Shown: positions 1 through 10,300, counted from the stretch's first letter. The stretch: 64,000 bases of DNA from Rhodopseudomonas telluris (GCF_042432815.1 NZ_JBHLWM010000008.1:744001-808000), one strand, 5' to 3'. Translations and numbers: made by a program. Notes: generated from the sequence alone by a model not told the origin.

Positions 1-965
1 CGGGTACCACGATCATCGTCGGCACCAGCGACACGCTCGAAGGCCTGTCGCGGCGCTACAACGTTTCGACCGCCGACATCCTGCACGCCAACGGCTACAA
101 GGGGCCGCGCCGCCTGCAGCCTGGCCAGTCGCTGGTCATTCCGCAGCGGACCGCCGCGCTGCAGCCCCCGGTCGCGGCAACGCCGCCGGCCGCGCGCCCT
201 GTCGCCGCTGCTCCGGCTGCCGCACCCGCGCGGGTGCACTACGTCAACAGCGGCGATACGCTGATGAATCTCTCGCGCCGGAACAACGTCTCGCTGTCCG
301 AGCTCGCGCGCGCCAACAATCTGCCCACGACCGCGCACCTCAAGCCGGGCATGAAGATCAACATCCCGGGCGGGCAGGCCACCGCGATGGTCGCACCGGC
401 TCCTGCGCCGGCCCCCGTCGCCCAGGCTCCGGCCCCGGTTGCCGCCGCCCCGGTGCGGATGGCCACCGCTGCGCCGGTCGAGCCGGTGCAGAAGGCCCGC
501 ATGGTCGCGCCGACCGAAACGCCGGCTGCGGCTGCCGAACCTGCCGAGACGTCGCCGGTCAAGGCGGCCGAAGCCACCGGGGCGCTGCCGAGCTTCCGCT
601 GGCCGGTGCGTGGCCGCGTGATCACCGCTTACGGCGCCAAGACCAACGGCAAGTCCAACGACGGCATCAACCTCGCGGTGCCGGAAGGCACCCCGATCAA
701 GGCAGCCGAAGACGGCGTGGTGGCCTATTCGGGTAACGAGCTGAAGGGCTACGGCAACCTCGTGCTGGTGCGCCATTCGAACGGCTACGTCACCGCCTAC
801 GCCCATGCCAGCGAACTGATGGTCAAGCGTGGCGAGACCATCAAGCGTGGCCAGGTGATCGCCAAATCCGGACAGTCGGGCGAGGTGGGCTCACCGCAGC
901 TTCACTTCGAGATCCGCAAGGGATCGTCACCCGTCGATCCGCTCAAGTTCCTCAACGGCGCCTGA
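1..965 (+). CDS. LysM/M23 peptidoglycan DD-metallopeptidase (5' partial)
   Basis: The reading frame is open at the left edge, so the N-terminus and signal are missing. Two LysM modules are visible: one at the very start (SDTLEGLSRRYNVS) and one around bases 234-350 (NSGDTLMNLSRRNNVS). An Ala/Pro-rich linker follows, then a C-terminal M23 domain from about base 600 (WPVRGRVITAYG, GINLAVPEGTPIKAAEDGVV, HASEL, LHFEIR). The final H-x-H-type motif appears as QLHFE. The build is that of NlpD/EnvC-type proteins, which either cut peptide cross-links or activate amidases at the cell wall during division. A rho-independent terminator follows. Whether it is an active enzyme or an activator cannot be decided without checking all four zinc ligands. 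Confidence 0.9.
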   Translation, partial: GTTIIVGTSDTLEGLSRRYNVSTADILHANGYKGPRRLQPGQSLVIPQRTAALQPPVAATPPAARPVAAAPAAAPARVHYVNSGDTLMNLSRRNNVSLSELARANNLPTTAHLKPGMKINIPGGQATAMVAPAPAPAPVAQAPAPVAAAPVRMATAAPVEPVQKARMVAPTETPAAAAEPAETSPVKAAEATGALPSFRWPVRGRVITAYGAKTNGKSNDGINLAVPEGTPIKAAEDGVVAYSGNELKGYGNLVLVRHSNGYVTAYAHASELMVKRGETIKRGQVIAKSGQSGEVGSPQLHFEIRKGSSPVDPLKFLNGA

Positions 966-1000
966 GCAACGCCGTCGAGAGAAAGTGCCTGACAAGCTGA

Positions 1001-1030
1001 ATGCCCGGCGCCAATGCCGGGCATTTTTTT
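1001..1030 (+). terminator. Rho-independent terminator after the M23 peptidase gene
   Basis: A 9-bp perfect stem (ATGCCCGGC at 1001-1009 with GCCGGGCAT at 1015-1023) with a 5-base loop is followed directly by seven T (1024-1030). It lies 36 bases past the stop codon. Confidence 0.9.
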
Positions 1031-1052
1031 GTTGTCCGCGTCCGCTCTCTTT

Positions 1053-1200
1053 CGTGTCCCGGACAAGACGCGCAGCGTCGCCGATCCGGGACCCCGGTTT
1101 ACTTCGCGTGGATGAAGCGCGCGCGGCGGCGCGCAAAACCGGGGCCCCGGATCTGCGGCGCACCCCGCCGTGCGGCGGGTTGCGCCTTGTCCGGGGCACG
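1053..1200. repeat. 148-bp palindromic intergenic repeat
   Basis: The ends CGTGTCCCGGACAAG (1053-1067) and CTTGTCCGGGGCACG (1186-1200) are inverted copies with one mismatch. Inner arms GATCCGGGACCCCGG and CCGGGGCCCCGGATC are also inverted copies with one mismatch. It fills the gap between two convergent genes and ends five bases short of the next stop codon. From memory this resembles abundant palindromic elements of Bradyrhizobiaceae genomes, but only one copy is in this window. It carries no ORF of its own. Confidence 0.75.
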
Positions 1201-1205
1201 GGTGA

Positions 1206-2915
1206 TTAGTTCACGTTGAATTTGTACGACGCCTGCAGGAAGGTGCCGTAGCGCTCGACGCGGATCGGCAGCAGTTGCGTCGCCACCGGGCTGCCGAACC
1301 CGGCGGTCTCCACGTCGGTCGCCCACATCGCCCAGTAACGGCCGCCGACGCCGACGTTGAAGGTCGGTGTCACGTCGTAGCTGAGGATCGCTTCGAGCTG
1401 AACGCCCTGTCCGACGCCCCACGCCGGGGAGTCTTTGGAGCCGACGTCGGTCCTGTTGTGATGGATGTCGAGCGCCGAAATGTGCGTGTAGGGAAGGTAG
1501 GCGGCGTCGATCGAAAGCTTTGCGCCGGGAGCAATCATCAGGCTGCCGTTCGCGCCGATCCGCAGCGAGTGCCAGTCTTCATACTGGCTGATCGACAGGC
1601 GGTTGGGCGGACCGCAAAACGCCTCGGGATCGGGCTGCGCGATCTGGCTGCAATTGAACGCATCCTTGCGATCGCGATAAAAGTTGTAGCCGACGAATAC
1701 GCCAAGCTTGGCGGATGCATCACTGATCAGGTCGATGCCGCCGTCCAGTGTTGCGTAGGCGATCGTGCCGGTGACCTTGGTGTGATACGTGTTGGAATAG
1801 GCCGTCGCGGTGGTCGGGTCGGTCGGGAACCAGTCCTCGTCGGTCATCTTCCCCGCGACCAGCCCGCCGCCGCCGGCAAAGCCTTTTACGAACAGCTTGT
1901 GCGGACCGTCGATCCGCCAGAACGCTTCGCCCGAATGCCCCTCGCTTTCATAGGTGAGGCGCGAGACGAGATGGTTCTGCTGCGCAGTGATCGTGCTCAG
2001 CGTGAGGTCGTTCTGGTAACGGCCGTGGCTGTACCAATAGCGCGCGCCGACATCGATCTGCCAGGTCGACCACCGGGTCACGGCTGGCGCTTTCACAGGG
2101 AGAAATCCGCCGGATTCGCTGGAGCCGTCGGGGCGGCCGAAATAGTAGTTCAAGCCCAGCTTGACCAGATGCGCGTCCTGCCTTGCCCGTGTGGGCGAGC
2201 CGACGGTGTCGATCAGGCTGTTGATGTCGCCCGGTGTCTGCTGAAATCCGCCGTTGGGGCTGTTGATCCCGCGGCTGCCGAAGTTGGCGTAATCGTATTC
2301 GGCGCGCACGGCCCAGCGCGACGACAGCGCGTGCTCGATGCCCGCGCCGACGGTCCAGCCCCAGCGCGTCGCGCTGAAGTCCGTCGCGGGCTGGTTGATG
2401 TAGTCGGACGCATTGGTCGTTATCGTCAGATCACCGACCAGAAATGCCGCGCCGCCTTTGACGTAGACGAGCGAGCGTCCCTGCGGTCCGAATGCCTGGC
2501 CGAACCGGCCGGTGAGGGTGCCCATCGCGTGTTCGCGCGCCCGGCAGTTCGCGGACACGAATTGTCCCGAGTAGGCCAAGCAGGTGTCGGTGCCGTCGGC
2601 GTCGATCGCCGATGCGTCGACTTCCACACCCAGCACCCAGGGCGAGCCCGGGAGCTGCCAGTTATAGCCGGCCTGCAGGCCGCCGAGCGCTTTCGGGACT
2701 CTGATCGTATCGCCGTAGATCGACGGTCCGTATGGATTGTCGACTTTCGCGGTTCCAAATCCTGCACCGAGATGCGCGCCGAGATAAAAGCCGGTCCAGC
2801 TCCAGGCCGCATTCAGAGGCGCCGGCGACGGGCGCGCGAGGTCCGAGGCCTCGGCCGCGCCGCAAGACGCGACCAGCGCTGTGGAAAGACAGATCATCGA
2901 TTTGCGCACGCCCAT
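1206..2915 (-). CDS. Composite outer-membrane beta-barrel protein
   Basis: About 569 residues from the chosen ATG. A signal peptide is visible (MGVRKSMICLSTALVASCGAAEA). The first half is an Omp25/Opa-like barrel (WSWTGFYLGAHLGAGFG near the mature N-terminus; GWTVGAGIEHALSSRWAVRAEYDYANFG; LVKLGLNYYF). The second half, from about WSTWQIDVGARYWYSHG, resembles an omptin-superfamily or protochlamydial OMP-type barrel (YESEGHSGEAFWRIDGP, RYWAMWATD), ending in an aromatic-rich strand (FLQASYKFNVN). The frame stays open to 2981 and ATGs at 2936 and 2942 are alternatives; no start has a convincing ribosome site. The function is unknown. Single Omp25-like proteins are normally about 230-280 residues, so this looks like two fused barrels. 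Confidence 0.8.
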   Translation of the reverse strand: MGVRKSMICLSTALVASCGAAEASDLARPSPAPLNAAWSWTGFYLGAHLGAGFGTAKVDNPYGPSIYGDTIRVPKALGGLQAGYNWQLPGSPWVLGVEVDASAIDADGTDTCLAYSGQFVSANCRAREHAMGTLTGRFGQAFGPQGRSLVYVKGGAAFLVGDLTITTNASDYINQPATDFSATRWGWTVGAGIEHALSSRWAVRAEYDYANFGSRGINSPNGGFQQTPGDINSLIDTVGSPTRARQDAHLVKLGLNYYFGRPDGSSESGGFLPVKAPAVTRWSTWQIDVGARYWYSHGRYQNDLTLSTITAQQNHLVSRLTYESEGHSGEAFWRIDGPHKLFVKGFAGGGGLVAGKMTDEDWFPTDPTTATAYSNTYHTKVTGTIAYATLDGGIDLISDASAKLGVFVGYNFYRDRKDAFNCSQIAQPDPEAFCGPPNRLSISQYEDWHSLRIGANGSLMIAPGAKLSIDAAYLPYTHISALDIHHNRTDVGSKDSPAWGVGQGVQLEAILSYDVTPTFNVGVGGRYWAMWATDVETAGFGSPVATQLLPIRVERYGTFLQASYKFNVN

Positions 2916-3044
2916 TGCCCCCGTATTGCGGATCATTGGCATCGCCGTCCCAGCGACGGCGGTGCCCCGAATCATACGCACAGTTTGAGACGGCGAGCGT
3001 CGTTTTCGAAGCGGAACCAGCCCGAGGCGATTACTTGGTTTGGA

Positions 3045-4034
3045 TTACTTGGTCTCGAGCCGTACCTTGAGCCGACCGGCAAGGTCCTGCACGAACTGCC
3101 AGGCGACGCGGCCGGAGCGTGAGCCGCGCGTCGTCGACCACTCCAGTGCTTCGCGTTCGAGCTCGGCGTCGTCGATCGCCACGCCGAAATGGGCGCAATA
3201 GCCACGCACCATTGCGAGGAATTCGTCCTGGCTGCATTTGTGAAAACCGAGCCAAAGGCCGAACCGGTCCGACAGCGACACTTTTTCCTCGACCGCTTCG
3301 CCGGGATTGATCGCGGTCGAGCGCTCGTTCTCCATCATGTCGCGCGGCAGCAGGTGCCGCCTGTTGGATGTGGCGTACAGAATCACGTTGTCGGGCCGTC
3401 CTTCGATGCCGCCTTCCAGCACCGCCTTCAGCGACTTGTAGGAGGCGTCGTTGCCGTCGAACGACAGGTCGTCGCAGAACACGATGAAGCGATAGTCCGA
3501 GGCGCGCAGCAACGTCATCAGCGCCGGCAGGCTCTCGATGTCCTCGCGATGGATTTCGATCAGCTTCAGTCGGCCGGCGACGTCGGATCGCGCGTTGACA
3601 TGCGCGTGAGCGGCTTTGACCAGCGACGATTTGCCCATGCCCCGCGCGCCCCACAACAGGGCGTTGTTGGCGGGCAGGCCGGTGGCGAACCGCTCGGTAT
3701 TTTCGATCAGCGTGTCGCGCATCCGGTCGACGCCCTGCAGCAGCGACAGGTCGACTCGGCTAACCTTGGGAACCGGCGAGAGCCGGCCCTCGGGGTGCCA
3801 GATGAACGCCTCCGCCGAAGCCAGAGCGGCATCGGCCGGCGGGGCGGAAGTGCCGGCCAGATGGGCGGAAATGCCCTCCAGGGCACGTGCGATCCGCTCC
3901 AACATCGCGTCGTCGAGCGCGGCGGCGGCCGGCTTGGCGACCGGGCTGCGGCGCTTCGTGGCGGCCGGGCGGGCGTTGCGGGCGGCCGATTTCGGGGCGG
4001 GACGGGCGGAGCGTGATTTGGTTGTCTTGGCCAT
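3045..4034 (-). CDS. DUF815 family P-loop ATPase
   Basis: 329 residues. A basic, Ala/Lys/Arg-rich N-terminal tail of about 60 residues (MAKTTKSRSARPAPKSAARN...) precedes an AAA-like core with Walker A GARGMGKSSLV and Walker B IVFCDDLSFD. The pattern RVDLSLLQGVDRMRDTLIENTERF upstream of the P-loop and SLSDRFGLWLGFHKC near the end are typical of DUF815. The start at 4034 is chosen over the longer frame to 4211 because GGAAG lies seven bases upstream and the protein then begins with the usual basic tail. The cellular role of the family is not established. It is divergent from yajC with about 190 bases between. Confidence 0.88.
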   Translation of the reverse strand: MAKTTKSRSARPAPKSAARNARPAATKRRSPVAKPAAAALDDAMLERIARALEGISAHLAGTSAPPADAALASAEAFIWHPEGRLSPVPKVSRVDLSLLQGVDRMRDTLIENTERFATGLPANNALLWGARGMGKSSLVKAAHAHVNARSDVAGRLKLIEIHREDIESLPALMTLLRASDYRFIVFCDDLSFDGNDASYKSLKAVLEGGIEGRPDNVILYATSNRRHLLPRDMMENERSTAINPGEAVEEKVSLSDRFGLWLGFHKCSQDEFLAMVRGYCAHFGVAIDDAELEREALEWSTTRGSRSGRVAWQFVQDLAGRLKVRLETK

Positions 4035-4222
4035 TCTTGCACTTCCTGACGGCGCAGCCATATCGGGCTGTGGCACCCCGGGCAAGCCGCGGAAACGGGA
4101 CGCCATGAACCAGGTGGCAGCGTTGCAATTGGGACCGCGGCCGCTATAGTCCGCGCGAATTTGCGCCCCCCGGACGTCGCCCCCGCGCCGCGCCGGCTCG
4201 CTTGTTTTCACGGGGAATCCGG

Positions 4223-4645
4223 ATGTTTGTTACTCCTGCGTTTGCTCAGGCCGCTGCCGCTGGCGGCGATGCCAACAGCATGTTGATGTCGCTGCTGCCG
4301 TTCGCGCTGATCTTCGTCATCATGTACTTCCTGATTCTGCGGCCGCAGCAGCGGAAGGTGAAGGAGCACGCCGAGCTGGTGAAGAACGTCCGCCGGGGTG
4401 ACACCATCATCACCTCGGGTGGTCTGGTCGGCAAGGTCACCAAGGTGATCGACGACGACACCGTTGAATTCGAGGTTGCCGACGGCGTGCGCGCGCGGCA
4501 GATGCGGCAGATGATCACCGGCGTCCGCAGCAAGGGCGAGCCTGTCAAGGACGTGCCGGAAAAGGGCAAGGGCAAGGGTAAGGACGCCGCCAAGGAGAGC
4601 GAGGCCAAGGCCGAGCCTGCCAAGGACGACACCGCGTCGACCTGA
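4223..4645 (+). CDS. yajC: Preprotein translocase subunit YajC
   Basis: 140 residues. One N-terminal membrane helix (MSLLPFALIFVIMYFLILRPQQ) is followed by the signature RPQQRKVKEHAELVKNVRRGDTII and a basic/acidic low-complexity tail (KGKGKGKDAAKESEAKAEPAKDD). YajC joins SecDF at the Sec translocon. The start MFVTPAFAQ is preceded by CGGGGAAT. It lies 41 bases ahead of secD, giving the standard yajC-secD-secF operon. Confidence 0.95.
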   Translation: MFVTPAFAQAAAAGGDANSMLMSLLPFALIFVIMYFLILRPQQRKVKEHAELVKNVRRGDTIITSGGLVGKVTKVIDDDTVEFEVADGVRARQMRQMITGVRSKGEPVKDVPEKGKGKGKDAAKESEAKAEPAKDDTAST

Positions 4646-4686
4646 TGCGGACGCTGCGCCTTTTCGGTTTCTGACGGGACAACTCG

Positions 4687-6288
<1,602 letters not shown>

Positions 6289-6313
6289 CGACGCTAATCC
6301 GAGAGAGCTGCAA

Positions 6314-7402
6314 GTGACATCGACACAGTGGGTTTTGATCGGACTGGGCGCGCTGGTGACGGTGCTGACGATCGTCAGCATCATGAACTGGCTGCCGTCG
6401 CTGCGGATCGTCCCGGACAATACGCATTTCGACTTCACCCAATTCCGGCGCATCAGCTTCCCGATCTCGGCGATCCTGTCGATCGCCGCGATCACGCTGT
6501 TCTTCACCCACGGGCTGAATTTCGGCATCGACTTCAAGGGCGGAACGCTGCTCGAGGTGAGGGCGCATTCCGGCACGGCCGACATCCCGGGGATGCGCGA
6601 GACCCTGGGCAAGCTCAATCTCGGCGACGTGCAATTGCAGCAGTTCGGCGGTCCGGCCGAGGTGCTGATCCGCGTCGCGCAGCAGCCCGGCGGTGATCAG
6701 GCGCAGCAGGAAGCGGTGCAGAAGGTCCGCGCCGCCCTCGGCGACTCGGTCGACTATCGCCGCGTCGAAGTGGTCGGACCGCGCGTCTCCAGCGAGCTGC
6801 TCGCCTACGGCATGCTCGGCCTGATCCTCGCGATCATCGGCATCCTGGTTTATCTGTGGTTCCGCTTCGAATGGCAGTTCGCGCTCGGCGCCATGATCGC
6901 CAACGTCCACGACATCGTGCTGACGATCGGCTTCATGTCGATCAGCCAGGTCGACTTCGACCTGACCTCGATCGCGGCGCTGCTGACGATTCTCGGCTAC
7001 TCGCTGAACGACACCGTGGTGATCTACGACCGGATCCGGGAGATGCTGCGGCGCTACAAGAAGATGCCGATGCCGCAGCTTCTGAACGAGTCGATCAACT
7101 CGACGCTGTCGCGATCGATCATCACCCACGTCACCGTGACGCTGGCGTTGCTCGCGCTGTTCCTGTTCGGTGGCCAGGCGATCCACTCCTTCACGGCCGT
7201 GATGATCTTCGGCGTCGTGCTGGTCGGCACCTACACCTCGATCTTCATCGCCGCGCCGATCCTGATCTACCTCGGCGTCGGCACGCATCGCCTCGATACG
7301 CCGGACGATCAGCCCGAGCTTCCCGAGCCGGCTGCGGCCGCCGTGACGCCAGCGCCTGCCGCCAAGAAGCCGGCCAAGGCCGGCAAGTCTGGGAAGCGCT
7401 GA
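6314..7402 (+). CDS. secF: Protein translocase subunit SecF
   Basis: 362 residues from a GTG start preceded by GAGAGAG. TM1 and the motif FGIDFKGGTLLEVRAH are followed by the short periplasmic domain and C-terminal helices with ELLAYGMLGLILAIIGILVYLWFRFEW and SLNDTVVIYDRIREMLRR, the SecF hallmarks. The tail is Ala/Pro/Lys-rich. It partners SecD. The stop codon is only two bases ahead of the next gene's TTG start, so translation is probably coupled. Confidence 0.97.
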   Translation: MTSTQWVLIGLGALVTVLTIVSIMNWLPSLRIVPDNTHFDFTQFRRISFPISAILSIAAITLFFTHGLNFGIDFKGGTLLEVRAHSGTADIPGMRETLGKLNLGDVQLQQFGGPAEVLIRVAQQPGGDQAQQEAVQKVRAALGDSVDYRRVEVVGPRVSSELLAYGMLGLILAIIGILVYLWFRFEWQFALGAMIANVHDIVLTIGFMSISQVDFDLTSIAALLTILGYSLNDTVVIYDRIREMLRRYKKMPMPQLLNESINSTLSRSIITHVTVTLALLALFLFGGQAIHSFTAVMIFGVVLVGTYTSIFIAAPILIYLGVGTHRLDTPDDQPELPEPAAAAVTPAPAAKKPAKAGKSGKR

Positions 7403-7404
7403 GT

Positions 7405-7788
7405 TTGGCGGAGCGCCCAGAGATCCCGCATTTTCCCCGGACGGCGTCGGTCGACGCCTACGGCAAAGGCGGGTTCTACTTCGGTGACATGTCGCATGTC
7501 GGCTCGCTGCTGTTCCTGCCGGATGCGGTGTGGGGCTGGGACGTCACGCGTCCCGAGCAGATCGACCGCTATGCCTTGCAACGCGTGTTCGACAATGCCA
7601 ACGCGATCGAGACGCTGATCGTCGGCACCGGCACCGACGTCTGGATCGCGCCGCGGCCGTTGCGTGAGCAACTTCGCGCCGCCGGCATCGTTCTGGATAC
7701 GATGCAGACCGGACCCGCCGTGCGCACCTACAACATCATGATCGGCGAACGCCGCCGTGTCGCGGCCGCGCTGATTGCGGTGCCATGA
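7405..7788 (+). CDS. Mth938-domain protein (DUF498, NDUFAF3-like)
   Basis: 127 residues. A TTG start (LAERPEIPHF) is favoured: it sits just after the secF stop with GGGAAG upstream, and gives the normal family length. Recognisable family blocks are VDAYGKGGFYFGDMSHVGSL, ETLIVGTGTDVWI and YNIMIGERRRVAAALIAVP. This is the family of human NDUFAF3, a complex I assembly factor; the bacterial function is not established. The last four bases overlap the start of the next gene (ATGA), and that next gene is homologous to NDUFAF6, another complex I assembly factor. Confidence 0.88.
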   Translation: MAERPEIPHFPRTASVDAYGKGGFYFGDMSHVGSLLFLPDAVWGWDVTRPEQIDRYALQRVFDNANAIETLIVGTGTDVWIAPRPLREQLRAAGIVLDTMQTGPAVRTYNIMIGERRRVAAALIAVP

Positions 7789-8642
7789 GCGAGGGGAGCG
7801 GCGAGGCCGATGCGGCGTTCTGCGCCGCGCTGGTGCGCAGCGCCGATTTCGACCGCTACGCCGCGACGCTGTTCGTCGATCCCCCGGCGCGGCGGTCGCT
7901 GCTGGCGCTGTATGCCTTCAACACCGAAATCGTCCGCATCCGCGAACAGGTCAGCCAGCCGCTGCCCGGCGAAATCCGGCTGCAATGGTGGACCGACACG
8001 CTGGCCGGCAGCGGCCATGGCGGCGTCGAGGGCAATCCGGTCGCCGCAGAACTTCTCCGGGCGGTCCAGCGGCACAGTCTGCCGGTCGCGGCGCTGTCGC
8101 AGCTGATCGATGCGCATCTGTTCGATCTCTACAACGATCCGATGCCGACCGTAACGGCGCTCGAGGCCTATGCGGCCGATACCGATGGCACGCTGCTGGC
8201 GCTGGCGGCGCGGATCGTCGATCAGGGCTCTGAGGCGATCGACCATCTCGCCCGGCACGCCGGAATGGCTCTCGGCATTACACGGGCGATCGCGCGGCTG
8301 CCGTACGATGCGTCACGGCGGCAGCTTTTCCTGCCGCTCGAACTGATCGAGCGCCACGGCAGCAACGAAGCCGACGCCTATGCGGGCAAGGAAACGCCGG
8401 CGCTACGGCAGGCGCTCAACGACCTGATCGGCGTGGCGCTGCGCCATCTCGACGCCGCGCAGCAGTTGCTCGCGGAGGCTCCGCCGGCGGCACGCCGCGC
8501 CTTCCTGCCGCTCGCGCTCGCCCGCCGCGACCTCGGCGTCATGGCCCAGGCCGACACCGACCTGTTCGCGCCCTTCGACCGCTCGCGCCTCACGACGCTC
8601 TGGACGCTGTGGAAGGCGTCGCGAACGAAGGCGTTTCGCTAA
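7785..8642 (+). CDS. Squalene/phytoene synthase-like protein (NDUFAF6-like)
   Basis: 285 residues with an ATGA overlap with the preceding gene. The trans-isoprenyl synthase fold is visible (RRSLLALYAFNTEIVRIREQV, EIRLQWWTDTL, LARHAGMALGITRAIARLPYDASRRQLFLPLELIE). The first aspartate-rich motif expected for true squalene/phytoene synthases (DxxxD) is not evident where it should be; NTEIVRIRE replaces it. That, plus position next to the NDUFAF3-like gene, favours the NDUFAF6-type branch over carotenoid or hopanoid synthesis. Catalytic activity is therefore doubtful. Confidence 0.82.
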   Translation: MSEGSGEADAAFCAALVRSADFDRYAATLFVDPPARRSLLALYAFNTEIVRIREQVSQPLPGEIRLQWWTDTLAGSGHGGVEGNPVAAELLRAVQRHSLPVAALSQLIDAHLFDLYNDPMPTVTALEAYAADTDGTLLALAARIVDQGSEAIDHLARHAGMALGITRAIARLPYDASRRQLFLPLELIERHGSNEADAYAGKETPALRQALNDLIGVALRHLDAAQQLLAEAPPAARRAFLPLALARRDLGVMAQADTDLFAPFDRSRLTTLWTLWKASRTKAFR

Positions 8643-8648
8643 GAGAGC

Positions 8649-8734
8649 CCGTCATTGCTAGCAAAGCGAATCAATCCAGAAGCCGCAGCGTGCGGCGCTG
8701 GATTGCTTCGTCGCTTCGCTCCTCGCAATGACGG
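8649..8734. repeat. 86-bp palindromic repeat
   Basis: CCGTCATTGC (8649-8658) pairs with GCAATGACGG (8725-8734), and AATCAATCCAG (8669-8679) pairs with CTGGATTGCTT (8698-8708) with small mismatches, around a central GC-rich hairpin. It lies between convergent genes. It matches my memory of the 'CGTCATTGC...GCAATGACGG' class of intergenic palindromes common in Bradyrhizobiaceae. A second copy is not seen in this window. Confidence 0.7.
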
Positions 8735-8746
8735 AGAAGCTGAGAT

Positions 8747-10189
8747 TTACGCCGCCGCCGCCGTGCGAGGCAGGGCTTCGGCGATCCATCCGTCCATGTC
8801 GGCCAGAGCGCGGGCGCTCAGCGCCTGCTTCTTGGCGACCGACTTTTCCGGGCCGCGCAGGCGCTTGCCGTCCGGGCCCTTGGTCGGCGGGTTGGCGAGC
8901 GGCGGGAACAGGCCGAAATTGATGTTCATCGGCTGGAAGGAGCGCGGACCGGCGTCGATGGTCTCGATATGGCCGCCGGTGATGTGGCCGAGCAGCGCGC
9001 CGAGCGCAGTAGTCGGCGGCGGTGCGGACAGCGGCGCGCCGAGCACATCGGCGGCGGCGGCGAGGCCGGCGAATAGCCCGACGGCGGCGGATTCGACGTA
9101 GCCCTCGCAGCCGGTCATCTGCCCGGCGAAGCGCAGGCGCGGCGCCGCATGCAGCCGCAGGCTTGCGTCGAGCAGCTTTGGCGAGTTCAGAAACGTGTTG
9201 CGATGCAGCCCGCCAAGCCTTGCGAATTCAGCATTTTCCAGGCCCGGAATGGTACGGAAAACGCGCTGCTGGGCGCCATAGTTCAGCTTGGTCTGGAAGC
9301 CGACCATGTTGTACAGCGTGCCGAGCTTGTTGTCCTGGCGCAGCTGGACGATGGCGTAGGCCTTCACGGTGGGATTGTGCGGGTTGGTGAGACCGACCGG
9401 CTTCATCGGCCCGTGGCGCAGAGTCTCGCGGCCGCGCTCGGCCATCACCTCGATCGGCAGGCAGCCGTCGAAATACGGCGTGTCCTTTTCCCAGTCCTTG
9501 AAGTCGACCTTCTCGCCCGCGATCAGCGCATCGACGAAGGCGTCGTACTGCTCGCGGGTCATCGGACAGTTGAGATAGTCGGCGCCGGTGCCGCCGGGGC
9601 CGGCCTTGTCGTAGCGCGACTGAAACCAGGCGATCGACATGTCGATCGAGTCGCGATGTACGATCGGGGCGATCGCGTCGAAGAAGGCCAGCGCGGATTC
9701 GTCGGTCAGCTTGCGGATCGCCTCGGCGAGCGGTGCCGAGGTTAGCGGCCCGGTGGCGACGATGACGTTGCCCCAGTCTTCCGGCGGCAGCCCGTCGATC
9801 TCCTCACGGCGGATCTCGATCAGCGGGTGCTCGGCCAGCGCCTTGGTCACCGCGGCGGAGAAGCCGTCGCGATCGACCGCCAGCGCGCCGCCGGCCGGCA
9901 CCTGGTTGGCGTCGGCCGCGCGCATTACCAGCGAGCCGAGCTTGCGCATCTCGGCATGCAGCAGGCCGACCGCGTTGTTGGCGGCGTCGTCGGAGCGGAA
10001 GGAGTTGGAGCAGACCAGTTCGGCGAGACCGTCGGTCTTGTGCGCCTCGGTCGAGCGGTGCGGCCGCATCTCGTGCAGAATCACGCGCACGCCGGCGCGC
10101 GCCACCTGCCAGGCGGCTTCGGAGCCGGCGAGGCCGGCGCCAATGATGTGGACGGGCTGCTGCGAGGTGGGGAGGGGGGTGCTGGTCAT
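8747..10189 (-). CDS. trmFO: Folate/FAD-dependent tRNA (uracil-54-C5) methyltransferase TrmFO
   Basis: 480 residues. The N-terminal FAD-binding motif is HIIGAGLAGSEAAWQVARAG. TrmFO blocks follow: LAELVCSNSFRSDD (first catalytic-region Cys), QVPAGGALAVDRDGFS, DFKDWEKDTPYFDGCLPIEVMAERG, RHGPMKPVGLTNP, and QMTGCEGYVESAAVGLFAG. The enzyme forms ribothymidine at position 54 of tRNA using methylene-tetrahydrofolate. It is transcribed alone on the minus strand and ends 13 bases from a palindromic repeat. Confidence 0.97.
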   Translation of the reverse strand: MTSTPLPTSQQPVHIIGAGLAGSEAAWQVARAGVRVILHEMRPHRSTEAHKTDGLAELVCSNSFRSDDAANNAVGLLHAEMRKLGSLVMRAADANQVPAGGALAVDRDGFSAAVTKALAEHPLIEIRREEIDGLPPEDWGNVIVATGPLTSAPLAEAIRKLTDESALAFFDAIAPIVHRDSIDMSIAWFQSRYDKAGPGGTGADYLNCPMTREQYDAFVDALIAGEKVDFKDWEKDTPYFDGCLPIEVMAERGRETLRHGPMKPVGLTNPHNPTVKAYAIVQLRQDNKLGTLYNMVGFQTKLNYGAQQRVFRTIPGLENAEFARLGGLHRNTFLNSPKLLDASLRLHAAPRLRFAGQMTGCEGYVESAAVGLFAGLAAAADVLGAPLSAPPPTTALGALLGHITGGHIETIDAGPRSFQPMNINFGLFPPLANPPTKGPDGKRLRGPEKSVAKKQALSARALADMDGWIAEALPRTAAAA

Positions 10190-10278
10190 GCGCTACAGCT
10201 AGCGCGTTTCAGCACCGGGTCAATTCGTTTCGACCCGGCTACGTGGTGCAGCCGCAATCGCGAGGTCCAGATACGACA

Positions 10279-10300
10279 ACGCCCGCAGTGATGCGGGCGT
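10279..10300 (-). terminator. Hairpin terminator after the DUF1127 gene
   Basis: A perfect 9-bp stem, ACGCCCGCA (10279-10287) with TGCGGGCGT (10292-10300), and a 4-base loop. It lies 27 bases past the DUF1127 stop on the minus strand. The T-run is weak, so efficiency is uncertain. Confidence 0.6.

Noticed and set aside
1275..3122. Long plus-strand frame antisense to the composite barrel gene
   Set aside because: It mirrors a high-GC coding gene with a signal peptide and barrel motifs on the other strand; its translation shows no domain.
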